The notes beneath the pieces were generated by a model, which made no database searches, was not told the DNA's origin, and saw nothing but the letters and a program-made list of their open reading frames with translations. 64,000 nt of DNA, taken from NCBI GenBank assembly GCA_027886175.1, contig JAJNNQ010000075.1:8225001-8289000 (forward strand). The letters run 5' to 3'. Below, in pieces: positions 13,990 to 27,039 of this stretch. A program made the translations under genes and the position numbers. The stretch's first letter is position 1. Every line of letters starts with the position of its first letter. Origin of the DNA: Phylloscopus collybita (Eukaryota; Chordata; Aves; Passeriformes; Phylloscopidae).

Positions 13990-16246
13990 ACTACCAGTTT
14001 TTCATTGCTATGAACTTTTACCAGCCAGGAAAAATCACAAGAGAAGTCTATAATCTTTCATAAATCTTTAATTAATCTTTAATTAATGCTGAGGAGATAG
14101 GCTCAGATGCTTCTGAGCAGTTTCTAAGCAAACTAGATTACAGTCTACTCGTTCAGAAGTCCATGAAGAGCTATCATATTGATATATCTAGATATTCAAT
14201 AATTCAGCATGAATTCCTCCGTCTTCCATCATTAGCATTGCTTCACTTCTTAACCCTGTTGCATTGTGGTGTTTCAAATCTGGCAGTGTGATTAGGAAGT
14301 AGGAGTATATACACATTGTAGCTGATATTTTCTTCTACCTCGCCTTTCATTTAGTCTTTGCCTTAACTAAATTGTAAACCTGTCTCAAAGGCTTTCCAAA
14401 TATATTTTCTACAGAGCAATGTGGGCTGTTTCTGTGTTTTAGTTTTACTGCTCCTTTTAGTTCAATTGTTCCAAGCAGAAATACCACCTGTGCAGATGTT
14501 TTATCTTTTATGAGGGACACTGGCTCTGATTGTCCAGTGTAAGTTCACGTGCAATGCAAGCCAAAGTCCAAAGAAAAGGTGATCACGAACTAGGTTTCAT
14601 CTCCCTTATGCCATGCTATGAAATAGCTTTGATAGTAACTGACTTTGGATTATGACACGTGCTTGTTGCTGAGGAAAAACAAGATAATGGGATAAAATAG
14701 AATTCTGGCTTGGCCTGGCCTGACCTCCATACATTTGTCACACCCCCAGGCTTCTCCTGGCAAACTGAGGCATCAGAGTCCCTTTAGCAGACCTGGCTAT
14801 GTCAGAGCTTGCTGTTGGGGCTTCTGTTGCAGCTAATGAAGATGGAGTCAATATTGTCAATGGAATTAAGGAACCAATTAATCTGATCCCATGTTAACAT
14901 CTACTTTCAGATTAGATTAATGTATTTTTTAGACATGGTGGTGGTTTTGATTTTGGGGTTTTTGTTTGTTTTTTTTTTTTAAACTGAAGACAGGCTGTCC
15001 ATTGATTGTAAAGGGTAATTAGAATGAAGACCTGCTCAGAGGTTCATGTTGGTATTTTCTGACAGATTTTATGAGACAAATCCCACCCCAAAAATAGGAT
15101 CCTTCAAACTGTGTGGCACAGCTAGCAATGGAAGCCATTGAGTAATAGTCAATGCCCCCTCACTCTCTTCCACGTGTCCACTTTTATTAAACAGCCCCCA
15201 AAACATAATATTTCCTAACTGGCCAATTACTCAAACTTCAAGAATCAGTTGGTACACTATTGGCCAGTTTAACTCTCCATTCAAGGATTGCTTTCTGGAA
15301 ACAAAAATGAGCTATGAAAATGGAACAGGAATCAATAGCAAACAGCATGGTTGCACATAACCTTCTCTTTCAACAATACACACAGACATTCACAAATACA
15401 TATTTCTTCACTAGTTCTCTTTGTAATGACAACAACAACAACAACAAATCTAACATAAAACATACCTCCTGCCTTTTTCAATAACATATCATCCAGTTTT
15501 ACTGATATTTCAGTGATGTCAAGACAAAGTAGAATGTTTGTTTGATAACAAGAAAATTGAACAGCACATCAAACAGATTTATATTACTCTAATCCACACA
15601 CTTTCTCTCATCACAGTCAATACAGCACACACTGTGAATGTATTAAGAAAGCCAGATGCATTGATTATTGTCAGTCTGACAAAAAAGCCTCTTACCATTG
15701 ACACTGAAGTAAATAATACTCTAAAATAGATTGCAATTATTAGGAAATTAATTTTGGACTTCCTGTTCCAAAATATTGCTAACTACATCTTAATATATGC
15801 TACTTTGCATTATTATTTAAACAGTAAGAGGTGAAATACCAGAGGTGAAATATCAAGCTAAAGGACTTGGTGCAAGACACACATTTGTTTCCAAACTTAA
15901 AATAGCAAATCTTTGACTTTATAAAAAAGTGGTAAACAACCACTGTTTATTTGACCTTTTGAAGTCAATTTATGATGATAAAAAAATGCAGTAGCACCTG
16001 GTAGATGCACACAAACATCACAAACAGTTCTGTACTGATGGCAGTAAAAAATTGTGAACCTTCTTTTCTACATCCTTGTAGTGTTTTGATGAAGCTCTTG
16101 TCTGGAATTCCCTGAGTGTCTCTTCAGTAAACATATTGCCCATGCTGGCACAGGAAAAACCAGAGTCAATCCTTGTTTGTTGAGATGCACAGATACCTGT
16201 TAGAGAGTCTTAAGTGATCAGATGACTGATGTTTGATGGCTGATTA

Positions 16247-16269
16247 GGGGAGGGAGGGGGAAAATTGGG
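16247..16269 (+). other. Potential G-quadruplex motif
   Basis: Four G runs of at least three, separated by loops of 1, 1 and 6 nt (GGGG A GGG A GGGGG AAAATT GGG). This satisfies the usual G3+ N1-7 pattern. Whether it folds or has a role is unknown. Confidence 0.6.
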
Positions 16270-16355
16270 AAGCAGTACTGATCCATCATGATTTTCTCTC
16301 ACTGTTTTTGGTCACTACAATTATATTGTTTCAATTCTATTATGATAGAATAATA

Positions 16356-16400
16356 GTGAACTCATGGAATATCAGGTTGGAAGGGAACCTCAGCAAGTGA
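16356..16400 (-). mobile_element. CR1 3'-terminal fragment, minus strand
   Basis: CATGGAATATCAGGTTGGAA followed by GGGAACCTCAG matches the reverse complement of a CR1 3' terminus. It stops after about 45 bp and abuts a CR1 fragment of opposite orientation, so this is either a 5'-inversion product or a small relic into which the next copy inserted. Confidence 0.7.
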
Positions 16401-16652
16401 AAGGACAAGAGGAGACATCCTCAGCTTATGCCAGGGGAGGTTTAGATTGGATTTTAAGAACAACTCCTTCACAGAAAGGGTTGCCAAGCATTGGAAGAGA
16501 TTGCCTAAAGAAGTGGTCACCATTCCTGGAGGCGTTTAAAAGATGTGTAGGTGTGACACCTGGGGAAATGATTTAGTGGTAGATTGGCAGTGGTGGGTTA
16601 ATGGTTGAATTCAATGATTTCGCATGTTAATCTAAAAATTCTAAGATTGAAA
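16401..16652 (+). mobile_element. CR1 LINE, short 3' fragment
   Basis: AAAGGACAAGAGG, then GCCAGGGGAGGTTTAGATTGG and a stretch encoding GLDWILRTTPSQKGLPSIGR correspond to the last part of CR1 ORF2. The 3' untranslated region follows, ending near AAAAATTCTAAGATTGA. The element is heavily 5'-truncated and inactive. Its left edge meets the minus-strand fragment 16356-16400. Confidence 0.88.
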
Positions 16653-17076
16653 TCAGAATGGAAAAACAAACAACTAAGAAGATTGCAACACATTGATTTC
16701 TTATAGTTCTCTCCCAGAACTGTGGATCCACCTCAAAAAAAAAATAAATGTATCTGAGTTTATTTCCTAAACATTTTCCCACAGATGTTGCATGACCGGT
16801 TCTAAGGAAAGAAAATCAGAAAGGAAAAAGTAGCAATGTCAGCATATCTCAGAACCTACTAGAAAGATGATGGATAATACCATCCCTTTCAGAAAGACTT
16901 AGAGGATATGAAAATGGAGGATAGCACCTGGGAAAAAATATTCCAATTTAACCTGAATTCCTTGTTCTCATCCCCAGTAATGCATATTACTGGCTTCTGC
17001 GAAAAGAGTGGTTTCCTCACCTTGTTTTTTGTAGCCAAGAAACAAGCTTCTGCAATGTACCATGCCACCCCAGTCA
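16653..17076. other. Non-coding spacer between CR1 copies
   Basis: About 420 bp with no recognised gene or repeat, lying between a plus-strand and a minus-strand CR1. Short frames on both strands (16889-17116) overlap each other and look like chance. Confidence 0.5.
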
Positions 17077-17897
17077 TATCACAGAACTGCAAAACCACAG
17101 GATAGCTGGGGTTCAAAGAGACCTCCAGAGGTTATCTGGTCCAATAGTCCTGCTCAAATGTGGCCATCAAAGGCTGATTATCCAAGACCATGGCTAGATG
17201 GCTTTGGAATATCTCCAAAGATTTACAGTCCACAATACCTCTGGACAGCCTGTGCCAGTGCCCAGTCAGCCTCAAAATAAAAAGATGGAATCTCCTGTAT
17301 TTCATTTTGTGCCCATTTTGTGCCTCTGGTTTTGCCACTGGGTATCATGGAAAGAGCCTGTCTCTGTCTTCTTTACATTCTCCCTTCAGATTTTTATATA
17401 AATTCATTATTTATTACCTATATTTATATTAATAATATTTGCATCATATTGAATGCATTATATAGTTTTTCTGTGTATTTATGTTCTTTTGAGCCTTCTC
17501 TTCTCTGGGCTGAACCATCCCAACTCCCCCAGGTTTTCCCTGTAAGAGAGCTGCTCTAATCCCTCCATCAGTGTCTCTGGAGATTGGATACCCTTCATTG
17601 TGTTCATGTCCATTCTGAACCATGCACAGTCATCCAGGTGTCCTCTCACCAGTACTGAGTAGATAGGAAGGATCATGTCCCTTGAGCTGCTGGCAATACT
17701 TTGCCTAAGGCATCTGAGGAGTCTTAGTGCTGCAAGGACAGGCTGCTGGCTCATGTTCACCTTGGTGTCCATCAGGAACCCCAGGTGTTTTTCTGCAAAG
17801 CTGCTTTAGGGCAGTGCATGAGGTTCCTCCCCAGGTGCAGGGTTTATGTTTTCTCTTTTTTAAACTTCATGAGGTTCCTGTCTGCCTCTCCAGCTTG
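17077..17897 (-). mobile_element. CR1 LINE, 5'-truncated, with AT-rich internal interval
   Basis: Minus-strand CR1. The left edge (TATCACAGAACTGCAAAACC) is a worn 3' terminus. Homology continues through the 3' untranslated region, and ORF2 C-terminal peptides are visible on the minus strand from 17772 to 17479: VNMSQQPVLAALRLLRC, SSRDMILPIYSVLVRGHLDDC, LSYRENLGELGWFSPEKRR. Homology ends near AACTTCATGAGGTTCCTGTC and CTCCAGCTTGT. An AT-rich interval at about 17388-17490 does not fit the element and looks like a local expansion or insertion. CATGAGGTTCCT occurs twice near the right end (17818 and 17869 area). Frames are broken. Confidence 0.9.
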
Positions 17898-20605
17898 TAT
17901 ATGTGTAAATTAATATATAAATATCTGAATATATATATATGAATCCTTATATTTTCCAGACAACATCCTTAGGAGTATGCTAAAAGCTTCAAGTTTTAAT
18001 CAAAGCATCTCTCTTTTACTCCTATTTCAGACACTCATTAAAATGGGAATGACTGGTCATATTTATAGATGGACTCTGAATGGCAGTAGGCAAATGATGA
18101 ATGGGCAAGAGCTCAGACAACATGGCCATTGACATTCTTATTATTATGGTAGTGTTGGTTCTCTTCTTCAATCCCATGGAAGAACACAAATATTTAGTGT
18201 GAAAATCAAAGCCTGACAAGTTCAGGGCTTTGTAAACCCACCAAGTTTTCTGGCAATTGGTTGTTGATTCAAAACTTGCTTTCCATGTGTATAGGGAGTA
18301 GAAAAATAATTGTATTTATGATATGTCACTTTTCTGCAAATACAAAACCTAGCAATGAAAATCCATACTGAAAATGGTAAATATCTACAAGGATAGCATT
18401 GTTTACAAGACCGCAGATCACAAAATGATTTCATTTGCAGGAGAACTCAGGAGGTCATTGAGGTTGTCCCTGCTTTCAGTAGGAGTTTGAACTCCATAGG
18501 TAGAGTAAACATCAGCCAGCTTTTCTGGTTATTACTATCTGAAGAAATCTAGTAAAAATTAATGCTTTTCAACATTCAAGTGGGATAGTGGGATATAAAT
18601 GCATATTCAGATGTTTTGTATTTTTCTTTTCTTTTCTATATATATCCTATATAGCCACTTTTTAGTAGAAGTTAAAGCAATTTCTACAGTAAAAATCAAT
18701 TACTTGCCTTGAAGAATTCAACTTCCATAATTAAAAGCAATTTTTAATCTTACTGAATGTATCCAACACGTCCAAAAAGCAGTAACTTACTTAATTTTTT
18801 CATGGGCCTGACCAACCCAATGACTCTGCACTGCAGTTTCACTGACATGAATTAAGGCAGAATGGCAGATCATGATTTATTTTTCTGTCATTTATTTAGG
18901 TCTCTCAATTTTGTAGATCCAAAAAATTTTTCAATCATAAAAATGTAACTCTGCTCCAACACTTTAAACACTCACTTGGCCTTCAAGTTTTTATATTTTG
19001 TTTACTAAATTTGATGCACTTTTTCTTCTCTTCTGGTGATGTTTTGTATTCAAATCTCTACTTGTTCAGTTACAGACAAGGGGTTGAAATGAAGTAAAGC
19101 CTACTATTGTTACACAGATGACTATTTAATAGGAATTTTGAAAAGCTTCTTTCGAAAAAATGTGCAATGGCCTCTATAAATAATATTCCTCCCTGAAACA
19201 TATTTAACATTAAAGAGTAAATTTCAACTGTATTGAAGATCTCATAAAAGGAGTGAAAAAATATTAGAAGCTAGAGACTTAAAACATGAGATAACAAAAA
19301 GTAAACAATGAGATAAGAAAATTAGATACAATTTCTGAAAAGGAAAAGTAGAAGAGATCTGTGAAGCGCTACAGCCCAGTGGTCCCTATGTAGCTGCTGG
19401 TAGCTGGAAGCAATCTGTCAAACTATGCAACCTCTCTGTACATTGCTCTCCTTCATGTTTTTATCTTGCATTTTCCATAAACTGGTCACGTACTTTTGCT
19501 ACCTTTGGCTGATGTGTTTATCTTTCTTCCTTTGTTCCTTTGAAGGTGCAACAACGGATTCATAAGGGGATGTTGATTGAAGGTCTGTGACAGGAATGCT
19601 CATGTCTGTGAACCAGGGAATAATCAAGTGGCTAACCAAGAAAATAAATTCCCCCACCAGCATTTCTGTGCAGCACAAGTTATTTGATGCATTTTTCTCA
19701 TATATGCATTTTCTATATGTCTATGGATACCCACATCCCACAGAAACCAGTCATATATACATGAGAGGAAAAGACAGATCACCAATGCCATCTTTTTTCT
19801 TTCTTTTTTTTTTTTTTTTGTCATTTACAGCCTTTTTTAATTTAATAAAGCTGTAAATTTTCACATGCAAAGCAAATCTCACAGTTCTATAATTCTATAA
19901 ATGTTATAAAAGGAACTCTTTAGATCTCTTACTTTAAGTAGACTTACTTTAAAAGAAAAAAAGGAGAAGGTGTGCCTGGGAGAAGTAGGTCTCTGAAAAC
20001 AGGGCTTTCGTTGATCTAGAAAAGTCGTGAGTAACTATTTTCATAAACTGGAGATATTTAAGTGACACATTTTTATAGGGTGCCATTACCATCTCAAATG
20101 GATTCCTGATTTTTCTCATTAGGCATCCTTATTAGGCAAAAAAACTTCCACAAAGAAGAACTGCTGTGTTCTAACCTCTTTTGTCACACTTATTTCCAAG
20201 GACAAATGGGCACTTAGCCATCCACTGGCTGTGAAAAACACTTAATGAAAAGACACCAAACTAATTTTCTTTCACAGAGAGCACTTCCTGCAACCAATTT
20301 ATTTTATTTTCCTGCCCATAATAATTACTCATTTCTTAAACAATCTCTTTTTTAATGAGACCATTTGAGTAAGAAATGTTACACTGAATTGTTACATCAC
20401 AGAAATAGATACCATGTCATAAAATAAAGATGGCAAACAGCAGAAAATCCCAAAATACAGCCATAATAAGACTACACATTATATATCTGAGAAAAGGTAA
20501 TTGAAATGCAACATCCATGCCTGTTATTAATTACTCAAAATAATTTTGAGTACTGTCATCACTAAGCATATACAATGGATCACCTTAGCTATGAACATAA
20601 TGTTG

Positions 20606-20662
20606 TACCTGCTGGTATTATGTTACATAATTATGGTACATAATACCAGGCTTTAGCAGGTA
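20606..20662. repeat. Two-part inverted repeat (8 + 10 bp) with one-sided bulge
   Basis: TACCTGCT and GGTATTATGT on the left pair exactly with ACATAATACC and AGCAGGTA on the right. The two right-hand pieces are separated by an unpaired AGGCTTT, and the loop is 14 nt. It has 18 perfect pairs. The neighbouring sequence is AT-rich and shows no gene. It could be the remnant of a small inverted-repeat element, a structured RNA, or chance. Confidence 0.75.
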
Positions 20663-20859
20663 TTTTATTTTCACCATTATTTACAGAAAACTAACAATTC
20701 ATTATTATTGCCTATTCCTTCAGGTTAAATGTCTCTTCTTACATTAGAATTCTTCCTCATTTAGACTGGAGTGTTAGTATCACCAGCTGGCAGGGCAGTG
20801 AAGCCAGGGTGGTATTGCAGAGTCACAGGATATTCTAAGGGACTCTTGTTTCACATATT

Positions 20860-20883
20860 TTATATATATATATATATATATAT
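20860..20883. repeat. (TA)n dinucleotide repeat
   Basis: Twelve TA units without interruption, just downstream of a faint CR1-terminus-like phrase. Confidence 0.9.
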
Positions 20884-22640
20884 CTGCCTGTCCCACAAAC
20901 CTCAGTATGATGCAGGCATCTTTTTGCCACCAACAGAAATTTATCTTTCAGGACTTTGAACCTGAGCCCAAAAGAAAAGGAGATCTCTGATCCTGCTCCT
21001 ACAACCTCCACACGAAGGATGACTGAACCGAGACTTGGAGAACACAATCAACTGTGAAGAAATCCAGTGGGTGGGTTTGGGTCTAAAGGCTACACAATTT
21101 GGAAAATGATTGCTGTAACACTGTGTTCAATTCCCATTTAATACACAGGATTATTATTCAAATATTTATTTGTAATATAACAAGCATAAAAACGCTGCTT
21201 TTCTTCAGCACTTTGAATGCATACACTAGCTAATGAACTCAGCAGCATCTGCTGCAGTAGGTGGTATTTTGTACATTTTATAGAGGGGAATCAAAATGTG
21301 TCATGGTCTCCATCCTGAATTTTGTGTTGCTCTGGCAACCCAATGGGACTCCATTCGATTTAACCACCTGACTCAGTCAGGCTTGTCCCTCGTGGGTAGG
21401 ATGCAAGACACAAGTGAAATTTGCTCACCAGAGTGCAGGGGCTGAATCAGTCTCAAAACTGGAAATTTGTCTTTACTCTTCTGGGCTCAAGGTTTCCCAA
21501 ATAGGCCTCAAACCACATCCACTTCACTGCATTTACCTCCTGTGGATTTTAACCTAATAGGACAGGCATAAGCTCTTGTAAAGTAGCACTCAGCATCATA
21601 GAGGACATGACTGTTCCCAGTCTAGTCTGTCCTTCCACAAAAAGTGCATGAAAACCTTAACATGAATGTGTAATGGTCTAGCTGGCCACTGAGCAACACT
21701 CAGAGCATGGGATGGACTGTCTGTTCTGAAAGAGCAAACTCTTGCAAATGAAACTTTCTGCTGTCTTCTTCCTGTTAAAAACAAAAACAAACTGCTAACA
21801 TATATCCCACTAACCAGTCTGAGTCTGTTTGTTAAAGTGTCATCTTCCAAGAAATATTTGTGTTAATGAATTTCTAGGAGAGGTTAAAGTTTTGTTTCTA
21901 TACCATATTATTGTTACATATGTAGGCACACTTAAAGCCCTAATAACACTGCTGAAACTCATATTTTAAAGCTTGAAGGTGATAAAAACCTCATAAAACA
22001 AGTAACTTCACTTGACTGGTTCAACTGGTAAAGGCTTTGCTGCTCACCATCCTTCTGGTGCCAGGTATTTGAATTCTGAAGAGGTTGTCATATGGCAGCA
22101 GTGCCTACTAAGTCCCATATTCTCAAATACCAAGCTGCTGCTCCACAGAACCAAAAGCCATTAAAAATTTCTGTTCCAAGCCACTTGAAAAAGGTAAAAT
22201 ATGCCAACCAGAATTTGGTTGGAACTTCTTCTCCCCATTGGTCTAGGTCTGCTCATCCACACTTCTAGTCACATTACATGTTCCTTAAAAATAACATATT
22301 TACAGTTTGTGCCTGAGAAAACGTGTTGCTTAAGGGACTCCAAAGCAAAACACCATCTCCTAGGCATTTTGATAGTAAAATGAACATTATTAGAGCCAAG
22401 AAGAGAAGTATGTTTCTGCTCCTTCAGAATCCTCTCAGGTGAACATCACCTTTTCACTTGGTTTGCCTGCCATGGGGCCCATTTGATGCTCAGGCACAGT
22501 TAGATAATATCCACTGTTCAAATCATGAGTGGCACAGGACATTAATTTTTTTCCCCTTCTTGTGTGTCCTGAGGACATTACCAAAGAAACAGGGCTTTTA
22601 CAATTTACTCTCCCTTTCTGAAATCACTGTGAGCACCTTT

Positions 22641-23236
22641 GCATGTGCCATGGTTTAACCCCAACCAGCAGCCAAGCCCCAGGCAGCCACTCACTCCCCC
22701 ACCAGTGAGATTGGGGAGAAAATTTGAAAGGAAAAAGACAGAAAACTTGTAGGTTAAGATTGAAAAAATGAAAAAAAAAGAAAAGAATGTTTACTTGGGA
22801 AAGAAAAAGCTGCTCACACAAGCAAATCAAAATGAGGAATTAATTCCCTGCTTCCCATGGGCAGGCAGCTGTTGCCATCTCCAGGGCAGCAGAGCTCCAT
22901 CACCTGTGACTTGGGAAGACAAACTTCATGACTCCAGATGTAACCCGCACTTCTTCATTCTTCCCCTCACTTAATATCCTGAGCATGATGACATATGGCA
23001 CTGACCATCCCTTTGGTCAGTTTGGTCAGCCCTGCCCTGGCTGGGTCTCCTCCCAACATCCCAAGCACTTCCAGTCTCCTTGCCAGCATGGCAGCATGAA
23101 CAGCAGAAAAGGCCTTGGCTCTGTGTAAACTCTGTTCTATTATTGTCACTGTGTTTAGCACAAATCCAAAACATAGTCCCACACCAGCCACTGTGTAGAA
23201 AATTGACACTACACCAGCCAAAACCAGCACAGCATG
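22641..23236 (-). mobile_element. Solo LTR of an avian endogenous retrovirus, with 5-bp target duplication
   Basis: The LTR itself spans 22646-23231 (586 bp), starts TG (TGCCATGGTTTAACCCC), ends CA (AACCAGCACA), and is flanked on both sides by GCATG (22641-22645 and 23232-23236). A 5-bp duplication is usual for ERVL-type and several other avian ERVs. I place it on the minus strand because in a sister copy here the TATA box reads correctly only on that strand; this copy's TATA region (CACTTAATATCCTGAGC, near 22968) is degraded. No internal retroviral sequence lies on either side, so it is a recombined solo LTR. Shared family landmarks on the plus strand are CTGAGCATGATG, CCCTTTGGTCAG and CAGCCAAAACCAGCACA. 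I recognise the family from bird genomes but do not assign a subfamily name. Confidence 0.9.
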
Positions 23237-25262
23237 CCATCACCACAGCTAGTTTTTACCATCTGAATGACTTGATTTCCCAAAATATCCAACCACCTGG
23301 TAATCTGAATGTAAAGCTTAACCTGTCACAAAAAGTAGAAGTTTGACACAATATTTTCAGCTTTTGAACTGTTTCAAGTTAATGTAAATTTGAGGCAAAG
23401 TGGAATAAGGAATTCCTTCCATGGAGATTACCAAGTTTTGCCTTTCCTGCTCTCATCTGTGTTGAAAGAATCACGAAAGATGCAATTGACAATCTTTTTC
23501 CACTTCATTGTGGAAAAGAAACAGGGAAATTACTGCAATTAGTATTTCAAATCAGCATGCCAAAGTGAGTAGTCACAGAAACAAACATAGAGACAGCAAG
23601 GCATTTAGTCATGTACCCATATTTCAGTTTTACAAAAATTGTAGAGGAAATGAAGCTTCCTAATAAAATTGGGCTGAATATTTATTATTATTAAAAAAAA
23701 AAATCCCACTGGATGGGAAATCATTTGCTGTAAGTGCTATTACTGTTAATGACAGAAAGAAGACAGTTAATTTCATGCATATTTTATTTGAAATTCACTC
23801 CATCCATGAAATAATTTCACATAACAGTAGGTGGAATACAAACAGGCTAAACTGATATTATGTGCATGGTGAGGAAGACCAATAAACAGGAAGGTTTGTA
23901 AAAATAATACTTTAACAGTTTAATAGAAGTCTTCCTGTTCCAATTCAAGTGGAAACACAATGTAAATGCAAATGCAATGTAAACTGTTTTACTGAATATG
24001 AAGGGCTAGTCCTCATGATGAATATACACAGCAGGTTGGGCTCTGCAATCCTTTCTATTAACTTTGAAGTGACATTAAAACCAATGAAAAGCTCTGCCCT
24101 CAGTGCTTGTGTGCAATAAACCCTGCCTGCGTGTCAAGAAAGATGTAATTGCAGCAGAACAAGGTTAATGCTTTCACATCAGACAGCTGTAGTAACCCAC
24201 CAGTCTATTTCAGGAGTACCTGACTCTGTTCTCTGTAACAAGCAGGTGCAGTAAGAAGAAAAGACCCACTTATCATCTGTGCCAGAAAGATGTTCTTGCA
24301 AACCCTATGTGAGCATGGTTCAGGCAATATCTGTGCAAACCTGCAGCATGCAATGTTTTGGGTTGTCAGCCATGAAAGTCATATTCTGAATTGATTGTGG
24401 AGATCAGCTGTGGAAGAAAAGCTCATCCAACCTTGAGGATTGCAGTTCTAAAGGGGGTCGTGAATTATAACTCTCAGTTCAGAAATCTTTGAAGGCAGAT
24501 GATAGTGTAGTTTATCACCTGGCTGTTTATCTCTTTCACCTTTTTCAACTTTCCTCTGCAGGGACATACATGCAAAACATTTATAAATATTTTGAGATTC
24601 CTGATAACCCTGCTCTGATACTCTCTTATTTTTTAATATAAATGTCCTTGCCTCTAAAAATGATTGCCTGAAGCTACGTGACTCAAAATGCTGCACACCA
24701 GTTCAAGCAAGCCTATATTGTGAACAATATATATGTTCAGAGCTATTACTCAACAGAGCCTTAATTTCTTTAGGATTTTTTTTTTTTTTTTTGAAAAGGA
24801 GATCAGACAGACACAACAGACATGTTCAAGGTGCCTTCTAAGGCACAAGGTGTAATTGCTATGAACTCTCTATTCCATTATAGCCATTTCTTCACATCAG
24901 TAACTTAGCCGTTTCTCCAGGCCGTGATGGATTGATTGCACTATAGTTCACACAAACTGGAGATATAATCCATACCAAACACTTTGTATATCTTACCCCA
25001 GAAGGTGTTTGAGTCATTATTAATGAGCCTTTCTACCGTGTCTATTGTGCACTTCTGTGTCCAGCTAAAACACATCAGTCTAATGGAAGAAGAGAGACTT
25101 TGAAGAGAGAAAACCAGAGGCCTGTTGCACAGAGAAAAGCCTGATAGAGCAGCAGGCATGCCACACAGCCAAAGAGACTCAATTGGCTAGGAAATTTGCT
25201 AAAAGTATGCTAGGCTGCCCAAGAAAAGAAAATAAAACATTTCTCTAAGAAACAGAGACAAA

Positions 25263-25295
25263 GGGGGAAAGGGGGTGTGAAGGGGGGAATGGGGG
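25263..25295 (+). other. Strong potential G-quadruplex motif
   Basis: Four runs of five or six G separated by loops of 3, 6 and 3 nt (GGGGG AAA GGGGG TGTGAA GGGGGG AAT GGGGG). It is the longest G-run cluster I noticed in this otherwise AT-rich window. No gene is recognised beside it. Confidence 0.75.
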
Positions 25296-27039
25296 AATGA
25301 GCAGTAATATCTGGTGACAAGCTGAAGTAAAATATATATTTGAGTTGTGATGCATGCTGATTTGGTTTTTTATTAGCACTTAAGAGGGTTATGCAGAGAG
25401 GAGAGTCTGGAAAGGGATAGGCATGAGAACATGGGTGAGAGATGATGACAAAGGTGTAAAGATTGTTCAAAAAATTCAAACAGACTAAAGTTGGTTTATA
25501 TCAGAGTACTCAATAATGTGAATTTAAGGATGGAACAACTATTTCTCCTCTTTTCAACCTAAGTAATATTCTGGAAATGTCACCTAAGTGACTGAGAATC
25601 CATCCATGCACAGAAAAAAAGTCAAAAGAACAAGTACTGGAGAAAAAAAAGAGGCTGAGAACAGAAGTGATGATTGTCCCAAGATATGGTTTAGGATGGA
25701 GCAGACACAGCAATACCTTGAGTAATGCCAAATAATTAAAATAGGAAGATGTAAGTTAGAAATAATATTCTATTCCTCATTGGCTAGCTATTTCAGCAGT
25801 CTAGGAGTGAAAAGTGAGTATTACATCTTAATTCTGCTCTTTTTCCATAGTCGAGTGATCACACAACGCTGGTTCTGAATCGGGTGTCCTTCTCTCTGTT
25901 CACAAAATAAAGGAGAACATATGGCAGCCTGATTCATTTAGTTCTGTAATTAAAATAAAGACATTAAAAATGATCGGACTTGTACATCTGACAAATAGGA
26001 AAAATAGTCTCAGATACTTGGGAGTATGGAATTTCTTGTTGTTGTTTTTGTTGGGTTTTTATTTGGTTGGTCGGTTTCTAATTTTTATCTGCTACATCTC
26101 TAGATCTGGGAGCTTGTGTTAGGCTGGTTTCATCATGACTGTCCTAAAACAAATAATACAGGTTTTACATCTTCCACTAAGGCTTAAAAACCTTGAAATC
26201 AGGTGTTAGCTGATAAAAAGTCCTCTCACTAACTCTGAAGTGTGAATGAGTGTGAATTTTAAAATGCCAGCTGGATTTATGTCTGATAAAATCATTACTT
26301 CAACATGCAAATCTCATATGGGATGGAAACTTAGACTACTTTGTCTACAGCTTTCTGAACCTTAATTATAATTGTGTGATTATTGGAAAGGATAGAAGGA
26401 AACAGTAAATGATGGAAAGACAAAAGAAAATCAGAATAACATTTATTTGATTGATGAGAAACTCTTCATTATTGTTGCTGCATCCAGAGGCAGCTTAATT
26501 TAGAGAACAACTATTTCAGAACAGTTTTCTCTGCAGAGCAGATTATGTTTTGCAGGACCTCAGAGGAATTATGCCATTATCTCAATATTCTGCTTACAAG
26601 AATTTTTCAACATAGATCAATGTATTGAAAAGAACAACAGAAGAACACGTGTCTGCTTTCCAATTAGTTACTACAGAAGCTTATTAAGAAAAAAACCCTG
26701 AGGACATAAATGAGTTGCTCATGTCTTTGTGAACCTTTGGTGCTGTAGTGAAAATAAAAGAGGAAACATCTTACAAAGCTGTGAAACACCAGAATCAATA
26801 TTTCTGTCTGACTTTAAGAAAAATAATAATAATGACAACTGAATTTATAAGTACAGTTAAATGAATTTCATTATGAAATTGTTAAAGGGCATGGAACCCC
26901 ATAGCATTTTTTCAATTTATTTTTTTCAAAACATAATTGTATTTTTCAAGCAAATGTGTCTGTTTCTGTGCAGACAAGTGCAATTCAGAAGAGGGGATTT
27001 ATCAATATTTGCTCCAACTTTTCTTTTTCCAGTAGACAG

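Larger units (their letters stand above)
13698..16355. other. Non-coding DNA, no gene recognised
   Basis: No gene recognised. Contains a T/GTTT-rich tract (13908-13989), a T-rich patch near 14955-14981 and a short (CAA)n at about 15428-15447. A small plus-strand frame at 15538-15729 has no recognisable domain. Confidence 0.55.
17898..22640. other. Non-coding AT-rich DNA, no gene recognised
   Basis: No gene or clear transposon. It holds a TA tract directly after the CR1 edge (17908-17941), a T run at about 19805-19819, the hairpin at 20606-20662 and a (TA)n at 20860-20883. A faint CR1-terminus-like phrase (AGAGTCACAGGATATTCTAA, near 20818) precedes the (TA)n but is too short to call. Confidence 0.55.

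Noticed and set aside
20815..20850. Short CR1-terminus-like phrase before a (TA)n tract
   Set aside because: Only about 20 bases resemble CR1 and no body follows, so it is not called as an element.
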